From contig NZ_QUZH01000012.1 of assembly GCF_009761675.1 (NCBI RefSeq), forward strand, positions 62,001 to 126,000: DNA of 64,000 bases, written 5' to 3'. Origin of the DNA: Bhargavaea sp. CC-171006. GTDB taxonomy: Bacteria > Bacillota > Bacilli > Bacillales_A > Planococcaceae. The translations under genes and the position numbers were made by a program. This document shows positions 41,827 through 50,479 of this stretch, in pieces (the first letter of the stretch is position 1; each line of letters opens with the position of its first letter). The notes under the pieces are model-generated. The model saw only the letters and a program-made list of their open reading frames with translations. It did not search any database and was not told the DNA's origin.

Positions 41827-42609
41827 ATGAAAACGCGAATGAAGCGGCCGGGCTGGCCCGCATGGTCTCTTGTGGCCGTGCTGGTTCTGACCGCAGTGCT
41901 GGGATTCGCCTCTTCGCAGACCGGCAAGCCGGCTGCGATCGGTGAGGATTCAGGCATCGCGGATGCGGCCGTCACGAAGGACCAACCGGAAACGCCGGGC
42001 CTTCAGCTTCAGACGGTTAGAGAAAAGACAAAATGGTACACCATGGACATCAATACGGTGACGGCGGATCACGCGGAACTCGAAAAGCCGATTACCAAAT
42101 GGATCGACGAACAGAAAGTTCTCTTTGAAGGCGGCGTCGACGAATATAAAATGCAGCTTGAAGACGGCGAGCGGGCGCACCTTAGGCTTACCGCGGAAAA
42201 GCTTCCCAATACCGGCAGCCTCTACAGTCTGCTGTACACATCGTACCAGTACACCGGAGGCAAAAACGGCATTACGAAGATCAAACCGTTCAATATTGAT
42301 CCGGTTCAAGGCCGGATTGTCGAACTTTCCGATCTGTTCGACCTGGAAGCCGACAAAAGCGTACTCCAGAAACTCGTAAAAGAGCATCTTCTCGCACAGA
42401 AGCCGCTCAAAGATGCTCTCTTCGATGACCTTCTTGCGATGGCACTGAACGACCCGGCCTCTTGGAAATGGGCGATCCGAAATGACCGGATCTCGGTTTA
42501 TTTCGATGAATACGAGATCGCGGAAGGTGCCGCGGGCATCATCCGGGCGGACATCCCGCTCGATCAGGTGCACGGTTTCCTGAAAGACGAATACGCCGAA
42601 CGGCTCTGA
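41827..42609 (+). CDS. Membrane-anchored DUF4163/DUF3298 protein
   Basis: 260 residues: N-terminal membrane anchor (WSLVAVLVLTAVLGFASS) then an extracytoplasmic domain like the N-terminal part of PdaC and the sensor part of RsiV (YSLLYTSYQYTGGKNG...FNIDPVQGRIVELSDLFD). No catalytic deacetylase domain follows, so it may bind peptidoglycan or a ligand. Ribosome site is weak (AAGGGCTG is rather far), so the start is uncertain. Confidence 0.78.
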   Translation: MKTRMKRPGWPAWSLVAVLVLTAVLGFASSQTGKPAAIGEDSGIADAAVTKDQPETPGLQLQTVREKTKWYTMDINTVTADHAELEKPITKWIDEQKVLFEGGVDEYKMQLEDGERAHLRLTAEKLPNTGSLYSLLYTSYQYTGGKNGITKIKPFNIDPVQGRIVELSDLFDLEADKSVLQKLVKEHLLAQKPLKDALFDDLLAMALNDPASWKWAIRNDRISVYFDEYEIAEGAAGIIRADIPLDQVHGFLKDEYAERL

Positions 42610-42625
42610 CCTTCCGGCTCGTGAC

Positions 42626-42648
42626 AAGACCCCCGGCGGGTCTTTTTT
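42626..42648 (+). terminator. Terminator after the DUF3298 protein gene
   Basis: AAGACCC / GGGTCTT stem followed by a T-run. Confidence 0.8.
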
Positions 42649-42723
42649 GTTTTGCCTCAGGATGTTTCGCCCTCCCCTGCTCAGGGCATGTGGAAAACAA
42701 CCACTGAGTAGGAGGCGTTCAAA

Positions 42724-43509
42724 TTGAACAAAACGGTATTCATCACCGGAGCGGGAAGCGGCCTTGGCCGGGGGGCTGCTTTCGGTCTGGCAAGACAGGG
42801 GCACCGGATTATCGCCACAACCGAGACCACATCACAGAAAACGGACGTTCTGAGACAGGCTGAAGCGGAAGGGCTGGACATGGACGTATTCAAGCTCGAC
42901 ATCACCAACCCCCGTGATCTTATGCAGATCCGGGAAACCGACTTTGATATCTTCGTTGCGAACGCGGCAATCAATGAAGGCGGCCCGCTTGCAGAAGTCC
43001 CGCTGGACCGTGTTCGAGCGCTGTTCGAAGTAAATATTTTCGCCACGCTCGAGTCTGTCCAGCTGGCAGCTGCGCGGCTCGTCGGCAAAGGACATGGCAA
43101 GGTCATCTTCATGAGTTCAATGGCCGGCATTTCAGCCACGCCGTTTGTCGGCCCTTACACGGCCACGAAGCACGCAATCGAAGGCATCGCACAGACCATG
43201 CGCAAAGAACTTGAGCCGTTCGGCGTGCAGGTCGCGACCATTAATCCCGGCGCTTACGATACCGGCTTCAACGACCGTGCGGGTGAGGAAATCTGGAAAT
43301 GGTTTGACGACAGCGTCCACTTCACCAGGAAGGAAGACATCCTGAAGCAGCAGGAAAACCTGAAAAACCAGTTTGACCCTCAAGACATGATCGACAAGAT
43401 GGTCGAGATCATCCCGAAAGACCATCACCCGTTCCGCACCGTCCATCCGCAGGAAACGGAAGACCAGCTGAAAAAGGCGGAGAAGAAGCGGTGGGAGATG
43501 GAAATCTGA
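42724..43509 (+). CDS. Short-chain dehydrogenase/reductase
   Basis: 261-residue classical SDR. TGAGSGLGRGAAFG cofactor loop, NAAINEGG, catalytic Ser in MSSMAGIS, and YTATK with the Tyr-Lys pair, then NPGAYDTGF. The dinucleotide loop is followed by TTETT, suggesting preference is not obvious. The start is TTG at 42724 after GTAGGAGGCG. Substrate unknown. Confidence 0.9.
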   Translation: MNKTVFITGAGSGLGRGAAFGLARQGHRIIATTETTSQKTDVLRQAEAEGLDMDVFKLDITNPRDLMQIRETDFDIFVANAAINEGGPLAEVPLDRVRALFEVNIFATLESVQLAAARLVGKGHGKVIFMSSMAGISATPFVGPYTATKHAIEGIAQTMRKELEPFGVQVATINPGAYDTGFNDRAGEEIWKWFDDSVHFTRKEDILKQQENLKNQFDPQDMIDKMVEIIPKDHHPFRTVHPQETEDQLKKAEKKRWEMEI

Positions 43510-43512
43510 ACG

Positions 43513-43550
43513 AACAGGGGCTGTCCCGGACGGGATGGCCCCTGTTGTGT
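43513..43550. terminator. Two-way terminator between SDR and symporter genes
   Basis: AACAGGGGC / GCCCCTGTT outer stem around TCCCG/CGGGA inner stem. Confidence 0.7.
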
Positions 43551-44524
43551 TAATTATTCCGCCGTAACGCCTGCCCTTCCCGGTTCCCTGAACCGCGGCG
43601 GTGCTCGATCACTTTTCCGAAAACAGCGGACAGCACCTGCTGGAACAGCATCCCGCAGACCACCGGCACGGCGACTTTCGCCGGGAAGTAGACCGTCGCG
43701 ACGACGACACCAAGGGCGATATTGCGCATCCCGCCATTAAAGACAAACATGACTGAAATGTCCGGACTGTTTTTCCACACCTTTTCCCCGATCAGGAGAG
43801 CGAACGCATATCCAGACGCGGCAAGCACCAGGACGCCCCCAATCACCTTGAGCAGTTCCAGATCAAAATCTTTGAGGTAAGGCGCAATCACACTGCTGTT
43901 GATGAGTACGATCGCAAAGATGGAAAGCTTTGACACCGGAGAAAGCTTGGGACCGAGCAACTTCCCCGCTTGTCCCTTCGTCCATTCATTCAGGAGCAGT
44001 CCCGCAATCGACGGCAGGACGACCATCAGGAGCAAGTCCAGGACAAGGGCCCCAGTATCGACGGGGACCCCCTTCCCCGCAACCACGAAAAGGGTCGCCG
44101 GGATAATGATCGGTGCGAGCATCGTGTTGATGAGGATGACCGACAGGCACAGCGCCAGGTTCCCCCGGTACATGCTTACCCAGATGATGCTCGAGACTCC
44201 CGTCGGCACGGCTGCAGACAGGACAAACCCGATTGTCAGCAGATGATCATCGAACACCAGGACCGAGAATACATAAGCCCAAACCGGTATGAGCAAGTGC
44301 AGAAAAGCGAGGCTCAGCAATACCGCCAGCGGATGCCTGACCGCGTTCCTGAGATCCGCTGCCCGCATCCCCAGGCTGCCCGCAAACGTCATGAGTGCGA
44401 AGATCCACGGGACGAGGCCCAGGAGGCGGCTGCCTGTATCCGCTATGAGCACGCCGGCAACCAGACACAGCGGCGTGATGACCGGCATTCCTTTCTTCAG
44501 GAAGCCGTCGAAACGTTCCAGCAT
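43550..44524 (-). CDS. Bile acid:sodium symporter family (SBF/BASS) protein
   Basis: 324 residues, about nine to ten helices. TFAGSLGMRAADLRNAVRHP, SAAVPTGVSSIIWVSMYRGN and FVFNGGMRNIALGVV are the conserved cores of the family. Bacterial members carry organic anions; actual substrate unknown. The ATG at 44524 follows AGAAGGA; a long open N-terminal extension upstream has no homology or ribosome site. Confidence 0.88.
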   Translation of the reverse strand: MLERFDGFLKKGMPVITPLCLVAGVLIADTGSRLLGLVPWIFALMTFAGSLGMRAADLRNAVRHPLAVLLSLAFLHLLIPVWAYVFSVLVFDDHLLTIGFVLSAAVPTGVSSIIWVSMYRGNLALCLSVILINTMLAPIIIPATLFVVAGKGVPVDTGALVLDLLLMVVLPSIAGLLLNEWTKGQAGKLLGPKLSPVSKLSIFAIVLINSSVIAPYLKDFDLELLKVIGGVLVLAASGYAFALLIGEKVWKNSPDISVMFVFNGGMRNIALGVVVATVYFPAKVAVPVVCGMLFQQVLSAVFGKVIEHRRGSGNREGQALRRNN

Positions 44525-44654
44525 GGGGGGGAATCCTTCTCTCTTTGCATCGTTGGGAACTATTATACTCCTCCGCCGGACAGGTTTCGAATAGACGGAT
44601 GCATGAAACCGTGCCGTTGGTGGTAAAATGGAAAGATAAAGGAGGTGATTGTGC

Positions 44655-45794
44655 ATGGTGAGACGGTTGTTCGGATTGATTCTTTTGGCCGTCCTGGTCT
44701 TTATTGCCCGGCCGCTTTGGGAAGAGCCGCTTTCCCGCGTCGTCGACCTGTCATTCCTGGACCGGGTAGACGGGCTGATTGCAGACATCAGCGGACAGCC
44801 CGCTGTCGACCAGGCCCTCGGCAAGCTGAATGAAGGCGCAAACTCGCTTTATGCCAAGCTGGAGCAGTCCGTAAAGGACGAGCGAGTCCGCCAGTCTTCC
44901 GGCGCGGAGGCAGAGAAGCCGGATTTGGAGCGCCCGGAATCCGTACCGATCACCGTGCACAATATCGGGATCGGGGACACCCGGGAAGCAGTCCAGGCAG
45001 AACTCGGTGAACCAGCCCGCTCCACGATGAACGAATACGGCGTCGAATGGCACGCCTACCATGACGGCTATCGCAACTTCGCAATGGTGTCGTTTGACGG
45101 GGATGGCCGCGTGAACGGGCTGTTCACCAACCAGGACATCATCGCCTCAACGAGCGGTATCGCCTATGGTTCCCAGAAAGCATCCGTCCGGGCGGAATAC
45201 GGCCGCCCGCTCGATCGCATCGTCAAAGGGCGCAGCGCATTCCTCATCCAAAGCAACGGCGAATATGACGTGTTCGAACTGGACGACAGTTATGTCACGA
45301 TCTTCTATGACTTACATCGGAATGATACCGTCACCGCCGTGCAGGTCATCGAAAAAGAACTCGAGCAGTCACAGGATGCGCTATACGGTTCCTCCAATGC
45401 TGACCTGAAGGAAGGGTTCGAGCGCCAGTTGTTCGACCTGACGAACGCCGCCCGCGTGGCGCACGGCTACGGCGCCCTCGACTGGGACGGGCGTACCGCC
45501 GCCACTGCAGTGAAGCACAGCGAGGACATGGCCGTGAATGACTACTTCGCGCACGAGAATCAGCAGGGCCAGTCGCCGTTTGACCGCATGGCGGAAGACG
45601 GCATCCAATTCAGGGGCGCGGGCGAAAACCTCGCCTACGGCCAGCCGAGCAGCATCTTCGCCCACGAAGGGCTCATGAACTCGCTTGGCCACCGGAAAAA
45701 CATCCTGAACGAAGACTACCGCATGCTCGGCGTCGGGGTCGCCTTCAACGAAGAAGACCAGCCGTACTACACGGAAAACTTCCTGTTTAAGTAA
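44655..45794 (+). CDS. CAP-domain protein with CAP-associated N-terminal domain (YlbC-like)
   Basis: 379 residues. N-terminal signal/anchor helix (LFGLILLAVLVFIARPLW), a CAP_assoc_N domain (about residues 100-240, starting ITVHNIGIGDTREAV), and a C-terminal SCP/CAP domain with HSEDMAVNDYFAHEN and GHRKNILNEDYRMLGVGVAF. Secreted or surface protein of unknown activity. ATG at 44655 follows AAGGAGGTGATT, a near-perfect ribosome site. Confidence 0.9.
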   Translation: MVRRLFGLILLAVLVFIARPLWEEPLSRVVDLSFLDRVDGLIADISGQPAVDQALGKLNEGANSLYAKLEQSVKDERVRQSSGAEAEKPDLERPESVPITVHNIGIGDTREAVQAELGEPARSTMNEYGVEWHAYHDGYRNFAMVSFDGDGRVNGLFTNQDIIASTSGIAYGSQKASVRAEYGRPLDRIVKGRSAFLIQSNGEYDVFELDDSYVTIFYDLHRNDTVTAVQVIEKELEQSQDALYGSSNADLKEGFERQLFDLTNAARVAHGYGALDWDGRTAATAVKHSEDMAVNDYFAHENQQGQSPFDRMAEDGIQFRGAGENLAYGQPSSIFAHEGLMNSLGHRKNILNEDYRMLGVGVAFNEEDQPYYTENFLFK

Positions 45795-45841
45795 GCATAT
45801 GAAAACCGCACGCGGCCGGCGTGCGGTTTTTCGTATGCTTA
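45793..45841. terminator. Long two-way terminator between CAP and sodC genes
   Basis: AAGCATA...AAAACCGCACGC / GCGTGCGGTTTT...TATGCTT; the outer arms include the stop codons of both convergent genes. Confidence 0.88.
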
Positions 45842-46414
45842 CTTTTTGTTGAATGCAGCGCAGGCGATGCGGTCACCTGAATTCCCGGCCGGATCCGTCT
45901 TGTAGTCATCCGCCTTCTCATGGACGACAACCGCGCTGCCGTCTTCATCAAGCAAATAGCCCGGATGCCCTTCCTTCAGGGAGATGTACTGGGATACGGT
46001 CTCGAGGTCGACCTTGCCCTCTGCATCCACTTCAATGTTCGGCAGATCCCCGGCATGGAAGCCTTTCGGGTTCTCGAATCCATGCTCCTTGTGTTCCGGA
46101 TTAAAGTGAGAGCCGGCGGACTTGAAGTCAGGCGGCGTGCACTCGCCTTTTTCGTGGACATGGATCGCCTTTACCCCGGGTTCAAGCCCTTCAGCGGAAA
46201 TGCGGATGCCCGTCCCCTTCTTGTCTCCCGTAAGGAGAATTTTCCCGATGGCCTCTCCCTCGGCATTGATCAGATCCGATTCAATGGCAGTGGTCACCCC
46301 CTCGCTCATGATCGGAACCTTCACTTCATTGTCCGTCTCTTCCTTCTCCGCCTGCATGCCGCACCCGGCAAGGACCACGGCTGCGGCAGCCGCTCCGTAT
46401 ATCCATTTCTTCAT
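45839..46414 (-). CDS. sodC: Copper/zinc superoxide dismutase-like lipoprotein
   Basis: 191 residues, exported lipoprotein: lipobox LAGC with Cys18. The Sod_Cu fold has metal-ligand motifs HVHEKGEC, GSHFNP and VVHEKADDY, and GNSGDRIACAAF at the C-terminus closing the conserved disulphide. Related B. subtilis YojM lacks full ligand set; here the His ligands of HVH, SHF and VVH are present, so activity is plausible. The ATG at 46414 is preferred over one three codons upstream that touches GGAGG. Confidence 0.9.
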   Translation of the reverse strand: MKKWIYGAAAAAVVLAGCGMQAEKEETDNEVKVPIMSEGVTTAIESDLINAEGEAIGKILLTGDKKGTGIRISAEGLEPGVKAIHVHEKGECTPPDFKSAGSHFNPEHKEHGFENPKGFHAGDLPNIEVDAEGKVDLETVSQYISLKEGHPGYLLDEDGSAVVVHEKADDYKTDPAGNSGDRIACAAFNKK

Positions 46415-46504
46415 TTCAATCATCCTCCTTCCTTTGGAGGATGGTCAAGGCGGGGAAAAGGTATTCAGTGAGCCGTGGAAATCAGATAGGCAAGCACGGA
46501 GAAA

Positions 46505-46744
46505 TCGGACTTAGCACGGTCGGTTCGGACTTACAAGGTTGATTTCGGACTTAGAATGCCGGAATCGGACTTAGCCGCAGGATTTCGGATTTATGGGGAG
46601 ATTTTCGGAGTAGGGGCTTCAATTCCGGAGTATCCGGTTTGGTTTCGTATTTATTCTCACGACATCGTAGGATGGCAGCGATTTTCGGAATAAGACTCGG
46701 GTTTTCGTAGTATCCAGTACAAAATTGTATTTACATCCGGTATT
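46505..46744. repeat. Array 5: twelve direct units with an exact 20-base period
   Basis: Units start at 46505, 46525, 46545 and so on to 46725. The core begins as TTCGGACTTA and drifts along the array (TTCGGATTTA, TTCGGAGTAG, TTCGTATTTA, ATCGTAGGAT, ATTGTATTTA). The remainder of each unit is variable. Because 20 is not a multiple of three, no reading frame can carry a repeated peptide. Confidence 0.92.
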
Positions 46745-46800
46745 GGGCGGGATTTAGATGGGGAACTCGACGGTTGAGTCTGCCGGTATTGGAAACGTTG

Positions 46801-47040
46801 TTGCAATTACACCGCCCATGGGTCATTTTTGTCCCCCATGTGGCAATTCCGCACCCCATGCGGCAATTCTCCACTCCTTGTTTCAACTCCCCGCTCTTTA
46901 TTTCAACTCCCCGCTCCTTATTTCAACTTCCCACTCCTTATTTCAATTCCCTGCTCCTTATTTCAATTCTCACCTCCTTATTTCAATTCCCACCCCCTTA
47001 TTGCAACTTCCCACTCCTAATCTCACCATCCCGATCTCTT
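46801..47040. repeat. Array 6: twelve direct units with an exact 20-base period
   Basis: Units start every 20 bases from 46801 to 47021. The middle units are nearly identical (core TTTCAACTCCCC or TTTCAATTCCC followed by a CTCCTTA end) and the outer units are increasingly diverged, as expected of tandem expansion. It is separated from array 5 by about 55 bases without visible repeats, and with it fills a 679-base gap that holds no gene. Confidence 0.92.
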
Positions 47041-47051
47041 CCTGCTCCCGC

Positions 47052-47086
47052 AAAAAAGCACCCGCCCCCAAAAGGGACAGGTGCCG
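47052..47086 (-). terminator. Terminator of the RND pump gene
   Basis: Leftward GGCACCTGTCCC / GGGGGCGGGTGC imperfect stem followed by six Ts. Confidence 0.75.
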
Positions 47087-47093
47087 TCATAAC

Positions 47094-50000
47094 TTATTCT
47101 GGTTCCACCATTGGCTTTTTGCGGAATTTCGCTAGGATTTCGTACACGATCGGCACGATGAGCAGAGTCAGCAGGGTCGAGCTGACGAGGCCGCCGATAA
47201 CCGTGATGCCGAGGCCTTTGGAAATCATGCCGCCGCCCTCTGCTCCGATAGCGAGCGGGATCAGGGCGAAGATGGTCGCGAGCGCGGTCATCAGAATCGG
47301 GCGGAGACGGGTGGCGCCGGCTTCAAGCAGTGCCTGGCGCGTCGTTTCGCCTTCGTTTTCCTTGTGGATGACGCGGTCGATGAGGACGATTGCGTTCGTG
47401 ACGACGATCCCGATCAGCATGAGCGCGCCGATCATGACGGACACCGAAATCGGTTCGTCCGCGATCCAGAGCGCCACGAAACTTCCGATGAGCGCAAATG
47501 GCAGCGAGAACAGGATGGCGAACGGTGCGAGCGCGCCGCCGAATGTCACGACGAGGACGAAGTAGACAATCGCGATCGCTGCAAGCATGGCGAGGCCGAG
47601 CTGCGTGAACGATTCGTTGATCTGCTCGGTGATGCCCCCGAATTCAACCGTGGTGCCAGCCGGAAGATCCAGCTTATCCACTTCTTCCTGGACTTCACGG
47701 GAGATGGCTGTGGAGTCCTTGCCGGTCACTTCCGCGGAGACGGTCGTGTAAAGTTTGCCGTTACGGCGGGTCACCGTCGTCGGTGCTTCGCCTTCTTCGA
47801 CTTCGGCAATTTCTCCAAGCTCGACCGTGCCGCCGAGAGCGGTCGGGATTTCGGTCGTTTCAAGCGCATCAAACGTTTCAAATTCCTTTTCTTCAACAGC
47901 GACGAAGACGTCAAGCGTCTCTCCGTCATGCTTCACGGAGGTGAGGGCGGCGCCCTGGACACCTTCATTCAGTGCAATACCGATCTGCGCAGTGGTCAGG
48001 CCGAGTTCGGCAAGCCGCTGCTGGTCGGTGACGAAGGTGTACTGGTCGTACGCTTCCGTCAGGTCGCTTTCGACCGCTTCAAGTCCTTCCTTGCCATTCA
48101 GGATTTCCTCGACCTGGTCGGATGTGGCCTTCAAGTCGTCTTCGTTGTCCGCGTAGACGAACAATTCGAAGCCGCCGCTCATGGACGTGAAGTCCATCGA
48201 GCCCCATTCACCTTTTCCGGTTTCTTCGTTCAGTGTCTCGACGAGCTTTTTCGGCTCTTCCGAGAAGTTTTCGAAGTCGGAGTCATATTCGATGAAGAAC
48301 AGCGCGGAGTTGGCGCTGCCGCCCATCATCATGCCCATGCCGCCGGCTTCCTCAATGGAGAACTGGTAGGACGTGACGCCCTTCCGCTCTTCCAGGAGCT
48401 CTTCCGCGCGGGAGACGATTTCAAGCGTTTCTTCCTTCGGCTGGCCGGCTTCAGGATTATAGGTCGCCATGACCACTTTCTGTTCTTCTTCTGGCATGAA
48501 CGTGACGCCAATCAGGGGAACGAGCAGGAAGCTCGCCGCCAGCAGAAGAACCGAGATGCCGGCCGTGATCCACTTATGGTTAAGCGCCCATTCCAGGACA
48601 CCCGTATACCACTTCGCGAGGCGTCCGGGCTTCTCGGTCTTGCGGGCAACCCCGGTCTTGCTGCCGTAAAGCTGCTTTTTAAAGAGCGAGTGGGACAGCA
48701 TCGGCACGACCGTGATTGCGACGAGAAGTGATGCAAGCAGGGCGAAAACGACTGCAAGCGCGAACGGCAGGAACAGTTCGCCGACCTGGCCGGAGACGAG
48801 CGCAAGCGGCAGGAACACCGCGATCGTGACGATCGTCGATGACGCAATCGGGACAAACATTTCCCTAGTTGCTTCCGAAATCAGTTTCTTGCCCTTGAGC
48901 GGCTCATCCGGCAGATGCATCCTGCGGTAGATGTTTTCGACGACGACAATCGAGTCGTCGATGACCCGCCCGATTGCGACGGTGAGCGCGCCGAGCGTCA
49001 TGATGTTGAGTGTGATGTCCATCGAGTTCAGTACAAGCAGTGCAATGAGAAGCGACAGCGGAATCGAAATGACCGCGATGAATGTCGTCTTGAGGCTTCT
49101 CAGGAAAAGCAGGATGATGATGATTGCGAACAGCGCACCGAAGAGCGCCTTCGACAGCATCGTCTCGACCGACTGTTCAATCGGCTCACCCTGGTCAAAC
49201 GTGACGGCGATGTCGACGTCATAGTTTTCTTCAAGTTTTTTTGCTTCGTCTTTTACGCCGTTGACGACATCGACCGTATTGGCATCCGGGCTCTTGACGA
49301 TCTGGATGCCGATCGAGTCTTGCCCGTTCGTGCGGGAGATCGACTCCGATTCGTTGATGACCTCGATGGTCGCCACATCGGAAAGAGCGACCGTCGGAAG
49401 ACCTGCCATCGCGGCCGGCGGCATCGCGCCTGCGCCGGTTTCACCTGCTCCCGGAGTGGCCTGGTTCGCAGTTCCAGGTGCCGCCTGGCCTGCGCCGGCA
49501 TCCGGGGCGCCTTGGCCCGCGCCTTGGCCGGACTGCGCCGCGTCAATGCCCTGCTGAGCTGCGCCCTGGGAAGGGACTGCCGGGATCTGCAGGTTTTCCA
49601 GTGCCTCGAGTGAGGCGATCGAACCGTCGATGACGACGTTCTTCATGGAGCCGTCGAGCTGGTTCAGTCCGAGCGGGAAGGCGATGTTGGAGCCTTGGAT
49701 GATGCCAGTGACCGTCTCGCGGTCGAGGCCGGCCTCGGCAAGCTTGGCATCGTCAAAGTCAATCCGGACTTCCTTCGACTTCTGGCCGCTTGCCTGGACG
49801 GTTCCTACCCCTTCGACTTCTTCCATTGCCGGGACGATGTCCTTGACTGCGATTTCCGTCAGTTCATCGAGATCCTGTCCGTTGCCCGTGATGCTGAGGG
49901 CGACGACAGGGAAAGCATTGATGCTGATCCGGGAAATGGACGGATCCTGGGCGTCATCCGGAAGCGAGACGTTTTTCAGGACACCTTCCACTTCCGTGAC

Positions 50001-50315
50001 CGCCCGGTCCATGTCCTTCTCGAAGTCAAACTCAAGCTGGATGGACGACACGTTCTCCATCGAGGAGGAGAGCATCGACTTCACGCCCTCGACGTTCCTC
50101 AAACTCTGCTCGACCGGGACGGTGACCGAGTCGGCGACCTCATCCGGGGATGCACCCGGATAGACGGTCATGACCGATACGACCGGTACCGTGATGTCCG
50201 GCATCGACTCCTGCTTCATAGTAGCAGCGGAATAAATCCCCGCCGCGATCGCCATGATCGTCAGAAGCCAGATGGCGAACTTATTGTTGATGGAAAAGTT
50301 GATGATCTTTTTCAA
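47094..50315 (-). CDS. swrC: RND efflux transporter SwrC (AcrB/YerP family)
   Basis: 1073 residues, proton-driven exporter (surfactin and fatty-acid-type compounds in relatives). Twelve helices in two halves with two large extracytoplasmic loops; VIDDSIVVVENIYRRMH in the first half includes the acidic proton-relay region. An unusual Gly/Ala/Gln/Pro-rich stretch of about 60 residues (about 240-305) interrupts the first loop. The start is TTG at 50315 after GGAGGAAAG; 27 open upstream codons cross the operator and are not used. Divergent from its TetR regulator. Confidence 0.92.
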   Translation of the reverse strand: MKKIINFSINNKFAIWLLTIMAIAAGIYSAATMKQESMPDITVPVVSVMTVYPGASPDEVADSVTVPVEQSLRNVEGVKSMLSSSMENVSSIQLEFDFEKDMDRAVTEVEGVLKNVSLPDDAQDPSISRISINAFPVVALSITGNGQDLDELTEIAVKDIVPAMEEVEGVGTVQASGQKSKEVRIDFDDAKLAEAGLDRETVTGIIQGSNIAFPLGLNQLDGSMKNVVIDGSIASLEALENLQIPAVPSQGAAQQGIDAAQSGQGAGQGAPDAGAGQAAPGTANQATPGAGETGAGAMPPAAMAGLPTVALSDVATIEVINESESISRTNGQDSIGIQIVKSPDANTVDVVNGVKDEAKKLEENYDVDIAVTFDQGEPIEQSVETMLSKALFGALFAIIIILLFLRSLKTTFIAVISIPLSLLIALLVLNSMDITLNIMTLGALTVAIGRVIDDSIVVVENIYRRMHLPDEPLKGKKLISEATREMFVPIASSTIVTIAVFLPLALVSGQVGELFLPFALAVVFALLASLLVAITVVPMLSHSLFKKQLYGSKTGVARKTEKPGRLAKWYTGVLEWALNHKWITAGISVLLLAASFLLVPLIGVTFMPEEEQKVVMATYNPEAGQPKEETLEIVSRAEELLEERKGVTSYQFSIEEAGGMGMMMGGSANSALFFIEYDSDFENFSEEPKKLVETLNEETGKGEWGSMDFTSMSGGFELFVYADNEDDLKATSDQVEEILNGKEGLEAVESDLTEAYDQYTFVTDQQRLAELGLTTAQIGIALNEGVQGAALTSVKHDGETLDVFVAVEEKEFETFDALETTEIPTALGGTVELGEIAEVEEGEAPTTVTRRNGKLYTTVSAEVTGKDSTAISREVQEEVDKLDLPAGTTVEFGGITEQINESFTQLGLAMLAAIAIVYFVLVVTFGGALAPFAILFSLPFALIGSFVALWIADEPISVSVMIGALMLIGIVVTNAIVLIDRVIHKENEGETTRQALLEAGATRLRPILMTALATIFALIPLAIGAEGGGMISKGLGITVIGGLVSSTLLTLLIVPIVYEILAKFRKKPMVEPE

Positions 50316-50338
50316 ACCTGCTTTCCTCCGTTCCTGTG

Positions 50339-50352
50339 ACTGACCGGTCAGT
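50339..50352. promoter_or_regulatory. TetR operator 1
   Basis: Perfect 14-bp palindrome ACTGACCGGTCAGT just upstream of the swrC ribosome site. Confidence 0.75.
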
Positions 50353-50434
50353 TTACCTATATTAGGATAAAGGAAACACCGTCCGGATACAATCATATGA
50401 GTCGGTTGTCACACTTTATCCATTTTCATTCTGC

Positions 50435-50462
50435 TATACTGGATTTACTGACCGACCGGTCA
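50435..50462. promoter_or_regulatory. tetR -10 element and operator 2
   Basis: TATACT at 50435-50440 and, from 50449, the near-palindrome TGACCGACCGGTCA, matching operator 1 in both outer arms. The operator covers the likely start point of the regulator gene, implying autoregulation. Confidence 0.65.
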
Positions 50463-50479
50463 AAGGAGGACCAAAGCCC

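Noticed and set aside
41561-41830. Rightward 89-codon frame after alcohol dehydrogenase copy 2
   Set aside because: Starts inside the terminator hairpin and crosses the promoter of the next gene; no family signal.
46505-47040. CRISPR array
   Set aside because: Period is only 20 bases, cores are about 10 bases and drift along the array, spacers are not of uniform unique type, and no cas gene is present.
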